Origin: CADEED01 sp039931065
Lineage (GTDB): Bacteria > Pseudomonadota > Gammaproteobacteria > Steroidobacterales > Steroidobacteraceae
Assembly: GCA_039931065.1 (NCBI GenBank)
Contig: JBDTSP010000003.1
Location: 186,001-250,000 of the forward strand
Reading direction: 5' to 3'
Length of the DNA stretch: 64,000 nucleotides
Position numbers and translations under genes: made by a program
In this document: positions 33,117-41,576 of the stretch, piece after piece
Layout: every line of letters starts with the position of its first letter
How positions within the stretch are numbered: the first letter of the stretch is position 1
Notes under the pieces: model-generated
Database searches by the model: none
Told to the model about the DNA's origin: nothing
What the model saw: the letters and a program-made list of their open reading frames with translations, nothing else

Positions 33117-33427
33117 TTTGCAGTTGCCATCTGAATTGGAGCGGGGGGCTGGGTTTCCGCGAGTGCCAGCACCACTGCTACGGCCTCGTCGACCGTGAGA
33201 GCAATCGTTGTCTTTTCTCGCCGAAAAATATTTACGTCGTTTGCGATTGTTATGCCGAGCTTCACGCCGAGCATGCCAATAGCGACCGGCCAAATCTTGC
33301 TATCGAACTTGGGGAGTTCTTCAATTGGTTTTGTGGTGCCGACGATTGCTGGGCAGTCCAGTCCACTCGTCGTCTGAATGGTTTGTAGGACCTCGGTCAG
33401 TACCGCCCGTACGTGTTTTGCGTTCAT
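33113..33427 (-). CDS. Acyl-carrier-protein-like small protein (first gene of the operon)
   Basis: The 104-aa protein is preceded by GGAGAG at a good distance and overlaps the next gene as ATGA. Residues about 6-88 fit a carrier-protein four-helix layout: helix I VRAVLTEVLQTI, then IEELPKFDS (Asp42-Ser43, where ACPs have D-S-L), helix II WPVAIGMLGVKLGITI, a loop, and a last helix LTVDEAVAVVLALA. Ser43 would carry 4'-phosphopantetheine. Helix II is less acidic than in fatty-acid ACPs. An AcpS-type transferase is encoded at the operon's end, which supports the reading. This is fold recognition by eye, not a database match. Confidence 0.5.
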   Translation of the reverse strand: MNAKHVRAVLTEVLQTIQTTSGLDCPAIVGTTKPIEELPKFDSKIWPVAIGMLGVKLGITIANDVNIFRREKTTIALTVDEAVAVVLALAETQPPAPIQMATAK

Positions 33428-33457
33428 TTCGACTCTCCGATGCAGCCATTACCACTG

Positions 33458-33472
33458 GTAAGATATTCTTAC
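33458..33472. promoter_or_regulatory. Palindrome, candidate operator of the carrier-protein operon
   Basis: GTAAGA and TCTTAC are perfect inverted arms around TAT in the 139-base gap between the divergent operon and AbiEi genes. The region is A+T-rich and lies 31 bases before the first start codon, where an XRE-type repressor would act. Confidence 0.4.
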
Positions 33473-33566
33473 GCTTATTTCGAAATTTAGCAAGCGACGC
33501 CCGGGTTGGGAAATTCCGTCTTATGAACTTGAAAACTGTCAGAAACTCGCTAATATTCCTTCCACT

Positions 33567-34178
33567 ATGAAACAACCGGCGACACGTCCTCTTACTAAAC
33601 AAGTACTTGAACTAGCCGCTGGGTTGCCTGAGGGCACTCCTTTGGCTGCAAAGGAGCTGCTGCACTTGGGTAATCGCGCAGCGATAGATCAAGTCCTATC
33701 GCGCTTGGTGCGTCGTGGTTCCCTGCTGCGAGCCGGTCGAGGCATCTACACCCTACCTGTAGAGAGCAGGTTCGGAAGTCGTGCGCCCTCTGCTACTAAG
33801 GTTGTCGAAGGCTTAGCAAATCAGCGAGGCGAAACAATTGCATCGCATGGTGCTGTCGCCGCCAATTCTCTCGGCCTAACTACACAAGTACCAATGCGCG
33901 CTGTCTATCTCACCACTGGACGAAGCCGTCAATTGAAACTAGGCGCTCAGTCCATTGAATTTCGGCATGCGCCGGTATGGCAATTACTTTTTCCGGGCCG
34001 TCCAGCTGGTGATGTTGTACGAGCATTGGCTTGGCTCGGACCGGAACATGCTGGCGAAGCGTTGCACAAACTCCGCAGTAAACTATCTCCCTCTGAATTG
34101 AAGGAAGTTGCGGGGGCACGCGCGCGTCTACCTACATGGATGGCCAAAGAAGTGAGCGCATTGGTGGCGAGTGCCTGA
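33567..34178 (+). CDS. AbiEi-like antitoxin (DUF6088 family), type IV toxin-antitoxin
   Basis: The 203-aa protein has an N-terminal winged-helix section (PLAAKELLHLGNRAAIDQVL, LVRRGSLLRAGRGIYTLP) and a second half with GETIASHGAVAANSLGL and AVYLTTGRSRQLKLG. This matches the DUF6088/AbiEi antitoxin group. AbiEi represses the operon and neutralises the AbiEii nucleotidyltransferase without direct binding. The toxin gene follows with an 8-base overlap. It is divergent from the carrier-protein operon, with a shared 139-base control region. Confidence 0.86.
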   Translation: MKQPATRPLTKQVLELAAGLPEGTPLAAKELLHLGNRAAIDQVLSRLVRRGSLLRAGRGIYTLPVESRFGSRAPSATKVVEGLANQRGETIASHGAVAANSLGLTTQVPMRAVYLTTGRSRQLKLGAQSIEFRHAPVWQLLFPGRPAGDVVRALAWLGPEHAGEALHKLRSKLSPSELKEVAGARARLPTWMAKEVSALVASA

Positions 34179-35205
34179 TTTCTTTCAGCTATCCAAAGCT
34201 GAACGACTAGAAGCGCTACAACACGCTGCCAGCGCATCCGGGCGCCCCACCCATCTCTTAGAAAAAGACATTTGGGTCGTCTGGACGCTACAACAGCTCT
34301 TCACTGGTCCCTATGCGGATCACTTGGTATTCAAGGGCGGAACATCGCTCTCAAAGGCATATGGAGTAATCCGACGTTTTTCCGAAGATGTGGATCTCAC
34401 ATATGACATTCGTGAAATCGCTGGAGATCTCATAAAGGGCGTAGAAGATTTACTGCCCGCTACTAAATCGCAAGAAAAAAAGTGGACGAAGGAAATTCGC
34501 GCACGTCTCGCAGATTGGGTCGCAAATCAGATCGTCCCGCAACTCCAGCAACGGATTGCGGAGCAAGGGTTAAGCGCGACGATTCGCAGCGAAGGCGACA
34601 AAGTCTTCATCGAATACGAACCGGTGGCAGCTGGTACTGGCTACGTCCGCTCAACTGTTATGTTGGAGTTCGGTGCACGATCCACTGGGGAGCCGAGTGA
34701 ACCACGAACGATCTATTGCGATGCCGCCTCGCATCTAAACGACTTGCAGTTTCCAGTTGCGACTCCTCGGGTGATGCGCGCAGAGCGCACCTTTTGGGAG
34801 AAGGCCACCGCCATTCACGTATTTTGTGCGCAAGGCTCGTTTCGCGGCGGCGAACGATTTGCCCGCCATTGGCACGACCTGACTCGTCTTGACGACGCCG
34901 GTCACGTGGATTCGGCGATTGCGGACGTGGATCTTTCACGAGCTGTCGCAGATCACAAGGCAGCCTTTTTCTCAGAAAAGACCGCGGGCGGTGAACCAAT
35001 CGACTATCACGCTGCTGTCTCCGGCAATCTTCAACTAGTGCCATCCGCCGATGCATTGAATGCACTCGCGACCGACTACCAACACATGATTGACGATGGA
35101 CTGTTCCTGGATGAAGTCGAATCATTTGATGCAATGATGGATCGATGCCGCACGATTGAGCAAAAAGCAAATGCAGTGCGTGAGAGTGCCGCAAAGAACC
35201 GTTGA
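34171..35205 (+). CDS. AbiEii/AbiGii-family nucleotidyltransferase toxin
   Basis: The 344-aa protein starts at a GTG within the AbiEi gene. The nucleotidyltransferase core is clear: HLVFKGGTSLSKAYGVIRRF, then SEDVDLTY (GS-x-DxD-type pattern), and FWEKATAIHVFC with HWHDLTRL further on. AbiEii toxins block growth by adding nucleotides to tRNA acceptor ends, giving abortive phage exclusion. Length agrees with the family. The pair forms a typical two-gene type IV module in the island cargo. Confidence 0.9.
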   Translation: MPDFFQLSKAERLEALQHAASASGRPTHLLEKDIWVVWTLQQLFTGPYADHLVFKGGTSLSKAYGVIRRFSEDVDLTYDIREIAGDLIKGVEDLLPATKSQEKKWTKEIRARLADWVANQIVPQLQQRIAEQGLSATIRSEGDKVFIEYEPVAAGTGYVRSTVMLEFGARSTGEPSEPRTIYCDAASHLNDLQFPVATPRVMRAERTFWEKATAIHVFCAQGSFRGGERFARHWHDLTRLDDAGHVDSAIADVDLSRAVADHKAAFFSEKTAGGEPIDYHAAVSGNLQLVPSADALNALATDYQHMIDDGLFLDEVESFDAMMDRCRTIEQKANAVRESAAKNR

Positions 35206-35319
35206 GCGCTGATCACCCAGGATCTCGCTGATTTCGATGAATCTCGAATGAATTCTTAGATTCGAGAAGATCTCCGAATTTCACCGGTCGCTTTGGAAGC
35301 CACGGCAAGGATCGTCAGC

Positions 35320-36861
35320 ATGGGGAAGAATAGGAAAAATCGCGGCAACCGTCGGCGCGACCACAGCACGCCGCTGAGCAAGCATCGAAATGTCGGAAGG
35401 ACTCTGGTGCCGCCGCTCAATACACTCCCGGGCGTTACCCGGCACACTCGCTGGCTTGATGAGCGCATGCCAGAAGTGTTGTGGGCATGTCTCGTGCGCG
35501 CAGTACTGCCTCGTGATCAGGCACTAGGCGTATTTCGCGACGTCGCAGTGATTGCGCGGGAATTCATAGATTCGCCGATGCACCTCAACGCGCTGATCCC
35601 CACGCACACTAACCTTGCGCAGCGGCATCCAGCACTTATCCCACGGATCGTGCAATTGATTGCTGCGAAACCCCTTGGATATGCAGCACTACGCCCACTG
35701 CTTTTGCTGGACTCATTGCCCGGGCGCGAATATTGGGTCGCCGCAATTGCGGCGGAACCAGGGCCCCAAGAGTTTGACTTGCTTGCCGATTCCGTTCTCG
35801 AGTTTTTCGACCATCAGTCAGAGCACTCAACTGATGTTCGATGGTTGTTGGTCATTTTCGGCATCCTTACTAGGAAGGTTCGCTTTCCGACCACCATGGC
35901 CCAGCGAGTTGATGAGATAGCCAACTATCCAAACCAAGGCGATCTGCGCAGCGTCCGGCCTTCAATACGCTCCAAAGAGCAAATGATGTGGATCGAAGTC
36001 GGCAACGAGAGCCCCGCGTACGAATGGAGCGCCGCGTTTTGGCACGAGTGCCACGCTAAGACGCCGTGCATCTTGGCAGTACCGGAAGAAGTGGCGCCGC
36101 CGACGCCAGTGTCCGACGACGTCGGGCCGATTGTTTTCAACGCGATGAATGCTCTTTCAGATCACTGGATTGCAACGAGTCGAACTACGGCCGTAGATGC
36201 AGCGCATGAAGGAGCATTCGCGTTCGTTCTGTACGCGCTAGCTTGCCTCGTCGAAATCCTGAAAGGCAACCGCCGGCGAATCGCTGGTCGCCTCCTCCTT
36301 CGAACACTCACTGAGTGTCGAATTACTTTCGCCTATCTGCTTGCAAAGAACGATCCGGAGCTATGGCTTAAATTTCGTCGCTATGGGGCAGGACAGGCAA
36401 AGTTGGTACTGCTCAAAGTCAAAGAAGCGGCCATACCCCCGCACAGTATTTCGATCGAAAAACTCGAACAGTTGGCGAACGAGGACGTGTGGCAGGAATT
36501 CGTGGATATAAATCTTGGAAGTTGGGCGGGGATAGACCTTCGCCGCATGGCTGACGAGTCAGGAACCAAACAACTTTACGATGCCCACTACGGCTGGAAT
36601 TCTGGCTTCGCACACTCTCACTGGTCTGCAATGCGCGACGCCACGTTGAGCAACTGCCTGAACCCGCTGCACCGAGGTCACCGCATACCCCTGTCAGGGG
36701 AACGCAAGCTCGGCGACGTGCTGCCAGACGCTCTAGAAATTGGGGAAACGATGATTGCAGAGCTACTGCGTGCTTACCCAGGACGAACCGTCACTTTGCA
36801 GAAGCCGCAGCAGGCCGACGCCAATTCTCTGCCGCAAGCCTCGCCAGACGAGGCGGTCTAG
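35320..36861 (+). CDS. DUF5677-type protein
   Basis: The 513-aa protein is read from the ATG at 35320, behind AAGGA. A basic N-terminus (KNRKNRGNRRRD) is followed by a helical N-terminal region and, from about residue 275, a DUF5677-like domain: AFAFVLYALACLVEILKGNR, RTLTECRITFAYLLAK, WNSGFAHSHWSAMRDA. The domain is widespread in defence islands and its conserved His-containing helices recall HEPN folds, but its function is unknown. It lies 114 bases beyond AbiEii and 32 bases before the DUF2971 gene. Confidence 0.7.
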   Translation: MGKNRKNRGNRRRDHSTPLSKHRNVGRTLVPPLNTLPGVTRHTRWLDERMPEVLWACLVRAVLPRDQALGVFRDVAVIAREFIDSPMHLNALIPTHTNLAQRHPALIPRIVQLIAAKPLGYAALRPLLLLDSLPGREYWVAAIAAEPGPQEFDLLADSVLEFFDHQSEHSTDVRWLLVIFGILTRKVRFPTTMAQRVDEIANYPNQGDLRSVRPSIRSKEQMMWIEVGNESPAYEWSAAFWHECHAKTPCILAVPEEVAPPTPVSDDVGPIVFNAMNALSDHWIATSRTTAVDAAHEGAFAFVLYALACLVEILKGNRRRIAGRLLLRTLTECRITFAYLLAKNDPELWLKFRRYGAGQAKLVLLKVKEAAIPPHSISIEKLEQLANEDVWQEFVDINLGSWAGIDLRRMADESGTKQLYDAHYGWNSGFAHSHWSAMRDATLSNCLNPLHRGHRIPLSGERKLGDVLPDALEIGETMIAELLRAYPGRTVTLQKPQQADANSLPQASPDEAV

Positions 36862-36893
36862 CCCATCGTCCCTTTGTTAGCCTGGAGGTCATA

Positions 36894-37718
36894 GTGCCTT
36901 TCCCAAATGCAGCGCAGATGGGCATAAAGCGTCTATATCACTGGCAACGATTCGACGCCGATCGCCTCGAAGGCATATTGCGAAACAATTCGATCTATTT
37001 CTCTAAGCCCAGCGACTTCAACGATCCATGGGATTGCCGCCCATTTTTCAATGTAGATTCTCTCGGGGACCCGATCGAAGCGCGGAAGCACATTGACTGG
37101 GCCGAGCTAATCTGCCGCCGCGCAGGACGAATGAACGAGGCAGACATTCCACGAATGCGAATTCAGCTTCGCGATCGAACGACGCTCGAAAGCAAGATTC
37201 TTGAACTGACAACTGGGTTTCAACAGGACGTTTTGGATCGCTACCGGGTCTACTGCCTGTGCCCCGACGTAACGAACGCGCTGATGTGGGCGCACTACGC
37301 TGACAGCCATCACGGAATCTGCCTCGAATACAACGTTGAGAATTCGGTGATATGCGGAGCCCTGCAGGTCCAATATTTCGACGATTTCCCAATGACTCGG
37401 GTGTACTCAAGTGACCTCCGCGAGAATCTATTGCCGGTGGTTGCGAAATCGGGAGTCTGGCGATATGAGAAGGAATATCGGCTGATCGCTCAAGACGCCG
37501 CGAACGCGACGGGCCACGACACGTTGTTGACGACGAATGGCCTTCTCAAACTACCGGCTGGTGCTTTGTGCGCAATCATTGTCGGCTGCCAAGGCCCATT
37601 TGACGCGGTCGAAGCTCTGGCTCGCACATGCAACGCAAGTGTTCAGGTGCTAAAGGCTGAAAAGATAGCTAACCGTTACGCACTCAACATTGCATCAACA
37701 TCGGCTGCGCCCCACTGA
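36894..37718 (+). CDS. DUF2971 protein
   Basis: The 274-aa protein starts at GTG with GGAGG five bases upstream. It carries the DUF2971 blocks: LYHWQRFDADRLEGILRNNS, IYFSKPSDFNDPWDC, VYCLCPDVTNALMWAHYADS, HHGICLEY and WRYEKEYRLIA. The family is common in phage and defence regions and is of unknown biochemistry. It is possibly cotranscribed with the DUF5677 gene. Its end is 38 bases from the convergent terminase gene, marking the edge between cargo and satellite core. Confidence 0.85.
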   Translation: MPFPNAAQMGIKRLYHWQRFDADRLEGILRNNSIYFSKPSDFNDPWDCRPFFNVDSLGDPIEARKHIDWAELICRRAGRMNEADIPRMRIQLRDRTTLESKILELTTGFQQDVLDRYRVYCLCPDVTNALMWAHYADSHHGICLEYNVENSVICGALQVQYFDDFPMTRVYSSDLRENLLPVVAKSGVWRYEKEYRLIAQDAANATGHDTLLTTNGLLKLPAGALCAIIVGCQGPFDAVEALARTCNASVQVLKAEKIANRYALNIASTSAAPH

Positions 37719-37756
37719 ACTTGCCGAGCAGAAACTATCCGCGCGCGGAGCGCGGA

Positions 37757-38488
37757 TCATTTCCCTTGAATCATTCGCATGTAGGCGCGAGCAGCCTCCT
37801 CGGGCGTGCAACTCTTGGCAAGAGGAAGTGGCGTCGCGGCCGGCGACTGCGCCTCCTTATAGGCACCGAGCATTCGATTGAGCTGATCACGCGCGGCCAA
37901 CTGGTCATGCATAAGAATTTCAATTTCGCCGTTCGCCTTCACACGGCACCCTTTATAGAGCCGTGCGGCTCTGCCGGTGAGCTTCGTCGTATCGGCCACG
38001 ATCTTTCGTGGCTCTCCCTGTCCCCGGCATTGCGAACACGTCGCAACGGGCTCAAGCGCCGCGTTGAACCCGAAGCCACCATCGCACCCCGGCAGCGGTT
38101 TGCTCATGCGTTGCGCGGCATCGCACGCGTCGGCGAACTCCATGCCATCGGTCCACTGGTAGCGATGGTCTTCGCCACGACAATGGCGGCAGTTGAACAG
38201 CAGGACGCGTTCCAGTTCGTTGGGGTCTGCCGTCTCTATGTCATGCAGCCACTGCATGCGCGCAGCGGTGTTGATCGTCGTCAGGGCCGCAGCCTCATCG
38301 CGCAGCTCGCGGATTCGCGCCGCGATCACGGGTTCATTAGCGAGCCGACTGGCTTCCTGCCAGACGGTCGCCGGCAGTGTGTTTGGGCCGACGGAGAACG
38401 CTTGGCGATACGCGGCAGCTTGTGCGCCCAGTTCAACAACAAGCCGGGCGAAGCGTTCGCGACGTTCGGTTAATTCATCGTTGCTCAT
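37757..38488 (-). CDS. terS: Terminase small subunit-like protein
   Basis: The 243-aa protein begins with the DNA-binding helices of phage TerS: RRERFARLVVELGAQAAAYR, QAFSVG, ASRLANEPVIAARIRELRDE. Its C-terminal half has DTTKLTGRAARLYKG and ILMHDQLAARDQLNRMLGAY, typical of the Terminase_2 type. Two CxxC pairs (CRHC, CSQC) in the middle suggest a zinc-bound insertion. TerS recognises pac/cos sites for packaging. In a satellite without a large subunit it would redirect a helper phage's terminase to the satellite genome. Confidence 0.78.
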   Translation of the reverse strand: MSNDELTERRERFARLVVELGAQAAAYRQAFSVGPNTLPATVWQEASRLANEPVIAARIRELRDEAAALTTINTAARMQWLHDIETADPNELERVLLFNCRHCRGEDHRYQWTDGMEFADACDAAQRMSKPLPGCDGGFGFNAALEPVATCSQCRGQGEPRKIVADTTKLTGRAARLYKGCRVKANGEIEILMHDQLAARDQLNRMLGAYKEAQSPAATPLPLAKSCTPEEAARAYMRMIQGK

Positions 38489-39060
38489 ACGTGTATCTCG
38501 TCGATTCAGGATTGCGTCGGGCTAACTGAGCTGGGCCAGTTCAGCGTGTCAGGTTTCCCCAAGGAGCGCCGGGACGTAGGGTGTGACAACTTATGGATCG
38601 GCCAGTTTCCACCCAGCCGGATTTGACAACAGACAGGCTGTACGCGACGCAATCGCGAAGCGCCCCCGCCGCGCAGTGAGTGGCGAACACTCGGAGCGCA
38701 TGAGGATAGCGACTCGCAGTCTTGCGGGTATGTGCGTGGGTACGCCGTTGTCCATTGTCGTCCGAATTCGTAAAAATCAGTCAGTTACGCCACCAATGCA
38801 GCGCCCGCGCTCGGCGTCACTCAACGCTACCACAGAATTGTCCGCCGCAATTGATGGCGTCAGTAGATAGGCGCCGCGAGTTTTTATGGCCTCCACTCTC
38901 CCGGGCGACGTGAGCGCTGTTTCGTGGTCTACATTCACCGCATTGATAGTGGCGTCTGACGTTCTGACGTTTCGAATGCTGTTTTGAACACTGCCCCTTA
39001 TCTGAATCACTAACTTTTCTAGGAGGAAGTCCCAAAAAGGGCCTTTGAATCGTCAGAACG
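38489..39060. other. Non-coding interval between primase-helicase and terS
   Basis: No convincing gene is found in these 572 bases. A 234-base minus-strand frame (38777-39010) lacks a ribosome-binding site. The right part contains two tandem TCTGACGT/CTGACG words and their mirror copy at the primase stop. The interval may hold a replication origin or packaging site of the element. Confidence 0.5.
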
Positions 39061-39065
39061 TCAGA
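38955..39065. repeat. 15-bp perfect inverted repeat at the end of the primase-helicase gene
   Basis: TCTGACGTTCTGACG at 38955-38969 is exactly inverted at 39051-39065, with 81 bases between. The right arm runs into the stop codon of the primase-helicase gene. Each arm is itself a tandem TTCTGACG-like repeat. It could be an origin iteron pair, a terminator, or a packaging signal. Confidence 0.6.
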
Positions 39066-41571
39066 CCAGTGTCAGCCCCGCGTAGCCACGGCCGCCGCGT
39101 CCGTCCCGCCACTCGCGCATTCCAGGAACGACTCGATCTAACTCATCGATGAACCGGCCTCGCCCCAGTGGGTGTGTACCGTTGTCGCGGCACCATCCGG
39201 CGTACGTTGCGTACAGGGTGGCGACAAGGACTGTTGCTCCCATGTCGAGGCGGCAGCGTTCGCGAACGAATTCGCCCACACGGTCTTGCTCGGTTCGATA
39301 CTTCGCACCTTCCGCGACAACCGCGGGCGGGGGCCGCAGCCCGCCCATCGTGTACCACTCCCGCGCGCCGGCCACGATCCACGCCAGCACGCCCGGCATT
39401 TCGTGCCGAAGAGTTTCCTTGAGCGTACCGTCGCCGAGGCGATCCACGACGCCGGCATTCAGTTCGTCTGCGGTGCCGAACTTCAGCACGTACGGCACGA
39501 GCAACAGGCGCCGCCAGATGGCGTAGTCCGAGCCGCGAATCTGGGGCTTGTGGTTCGTGAGCAGTTGAATCTTGTGTGTCGGGCGGAAGCTGAAGAGCTG
39601 CCCGTACAGGCGCCGGCCCTTCAGCGTGTCGCCCCCGGTTGTGAGCTTGATAAACGCCTCACGCAGTTTCGCGCCCTCTTCCGATTCGCTGGCGGTCACG
39701 AGTCGCCGACCGTGGAGGTCGGCAATCTCCGCTGGGTGGCGCTCATCGCCGTTCTTCGCGGTGAGCAGGCCTTGGGGTGCAGGCGTGGCGTAGTCGCCCA
39801 ACACCGCCTCGACGATTTCGAGCATCGTCGATTTGCCGTTGCTGCCCTTGCCCCAGTGGATCACCATTTTCTCTTCGCGAACGCTGCCCGTCGCGCCGTA
39901 GCCAAACCAACGTGCGAGGAATTCCACGAGCGACAAATCGCCATTGAAAATCTCCGCAAGGAACGAACGAAAGCGAGAGATCTGAGCGGCTGGGTCGTAT
40001 GCCACGGGGGCAAGCTTCGTGATCAGGTCGGACGCGCGATGCTCCCGCAGTTCGCCGGTGCGTAAATCGATCGTGCCGTTCGCCACGTTGAGCAACCACT
40101 CGTCTTTGTCCAAGTCGCTCGGCTCGACGTTGAGCAGCTTCTTCAGCAGGCCTAGCGCTGCGTCCTGCACGGATTTCATCTCGCACTTCTTCGACCACGC
40201 GTCCAGCGCGTCGGCAATCTCGGCGAGGTCGTGGGCACGGCTCCCCGTCTCCCCTTTCCGCAGTGCGTTGAGGCGCGGGTGAGCGATACTCGCCGCAATC
40301 TCGACGGGATTTATCGCGGCCTGCGCGGCAGCAGCTTCGACGCGCATGGCGTCAGCCTCAGCTCGCACTATCTTTGAAAGCTGACAAGCAAATTGTTGCG
40401 GAAGGCCGTCGTTACGTACCCATCGCCTGCCATCCCATGCGTAGAACTCGCCCGCGCACGCCATTAGGCTTTTACCGTACTGCTTTTCAAGGCGCTCGGC
40501 GTTGGCCTGATCGGTTGTTAGGTGCTGCGCCTTCGGCACCGTGAGCATGGCGACGGCGGGTGGGCTCGATAGAGCCGGCGTTGGCGCGGGGCCTCGACGC
40601 ATAAACGCGAATTGAGTGCGTCTGGCGCACGCTTTGCCTACTGCAATTCGAGCCTTGCGCTCTTCCCACGTTGAGCGATGAGCGAGTGCAGACTCACACA
40701 TCAGACGAACGCAGCGCTCGCCATCACCGCCGGTGAAATACGCCAGCTCATTCGCCAACGCCAGATCGGCCGTCGTGTAGTTCCAGTCTTGATGATGATC
40801 TTTCGATGGGTACAGTTCGGCCAGCGTCGCCGCATCTCCGGTCCATAGCGCTTGGAACTTCGTGACGCCGCCGAACGCCTCACGTGGATTCTTCATGTCC
40901 CTGTGCGCCAGGGCTTGCGCGATCAAGATTTCATCATCGGTGGGACCGTTCCAATTTTCCATGGGGGCGTCGCGCAAACCGCCGTCTGCCGAAGGCTCGG
41001 CTATTTCCGAGGGAGCCGCGCTCACCGGGAATAGCGCACCCTCCTCGTGGATAAATTGCGCCGCTTTGGGGTCCACGCAGGCGCCCGGTAGATAGTTTAG
41101 GCGCGATGCGTCACTAGCGGCAGAATCCGCATCACCGAGAAATATCCCATTCAACGTCGCCCACGTGGCCGCGTGCTCCTCCGCCGTCATGCCGCGCTCG
41201 ACGCGGACAATCACGCGCCAGCGAGGGGCTCCAGATGTGTGCGCGTAGGTTGTGTGTGCGGCGAACGTGTACCCGGAAAGATGAGCGGCGATGCGCTCGG
41301 CCGTCCATCCGCCAGTGTCTAAATCGATTGGGATGCAGTATGAGGCCAGGACGCAGCTCTTGGAGCGCGTGCCCTTGCCGAAATCTGCAAACGCAATGTA
41401 GTTAGTGTTCTTGGCCGCCTTCTTGACGTTCAGTTCTAACGCCGCGTATTGCTCGAACGTGTACGGGCCTTGGGTGCGCCGGACGGACAACCACGCGAGG
41501 ACGCCAGACCACTCGATGCTGTAGCGTTTCGGTTTGTTGTCGGCGTAACCGGTTCCGAATGAGACGATCAT
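39061..41571 (-). CDS. Primase-helicase (AEP-like N-terminus, D5_N, SF3 helicase)
   Basis: The start is taken at ATG 41571, 5 bases after the previous gene, giving 836 aa; upstream in-frame codons overlap that gene. The N-terminus looks like an archaeo-eukaryotic-type primase: YIAFADFGKGTRSK, CIPIDLDTG (metal-binding DxD-like), HTTYAHTSGAPRWRVIVRV and ASRLNYLPGAC. The middle is the D5_N-type helical region (WLLNVANGTIDLRTGEL), and the C-terminus an SF3 helicase with Walker A GKGSNGKSTMLEIV and KIQLLTNHKPQIRGSDYAIW. Such proteins drive autonomous replication of phage satellites. It is the core replication gene of this element. Confidence 0.9.
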   Translation of the reverse strand: MIVSFGTGYADNKPKRYSIEWSGVLAWLSVRRTQGPYTFEQYAALELNVKKAAKNTNYIAFADFGKGTRSKSCVLASYCIPIDLDTGGWTAERIAAHLSGYTFAAHTTYAHTSGAPRWRVIVRVERGMTAEEHAATWATLNGIFLGDADSAASDASRLNYLPGACVDPKAAQFIHEEGALFPVSAAPSEIAEPSADGGLRDAPMENWNGPTDDEILIAQALAHRDMKNPREAFGGVTKFQALWTGDAATLAELYPSKDHHQDWNYTTADLALANELAYFTGGDGERCVRLMCESALAHRSTWEERKARIAVGKACARRTQFAFMRRGPAPTPALSSPPAVAMLTVPKAQHLTTDQANAERLEKQYGKSLMACAGEFYAWDGRRWVRNDGLPQQFACQLSKIVRAEADAMRVEAAAAQAAINPVEIAASIAHPRLNALRKGETGSRAHDLAEIADALDAWSKKCEMKSVQDAALGLLKKLLNVEPSDLDKDEWLLNVANGTIDLRTGELREHRASDLITKLAPVAYDPAAQISRFRSFLAEIFNGDLSLVEFLARWFGYGATGSVREEKMVIHWGKGSNGKSTMLEIVEAVLGDYATPAPQGLLTAKNGDERHPAEIADLHGRRLVTASESEEGAKLREAFIKLTTGGDTLKGRRLYGQLFSFRPTHKIQLLTNHKPQIRGSDYAIWRRLLLVPYVLKFGTADELNAGVVDRLGDGTLKETLRHEMPGVLAWIVAGAREWYTMGGLRPPPAVVAEGAKYRTEQDRVGEFVRERCRLDMGATVLVATLYATYAGWCRDNGTHPLGRGRFIDELDRVVPGMREWRDGRGGRGYAGLTLV

Positions 41572-41576
41572 GATCG

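Noticed and set aside
38777..39010. Minus-strand frame of 77 codons between primase-helicase and terS
   Set aside because: Its GTG start has no ribosome-binding site, the composition is not gene-like, and it covers only part of the interval.
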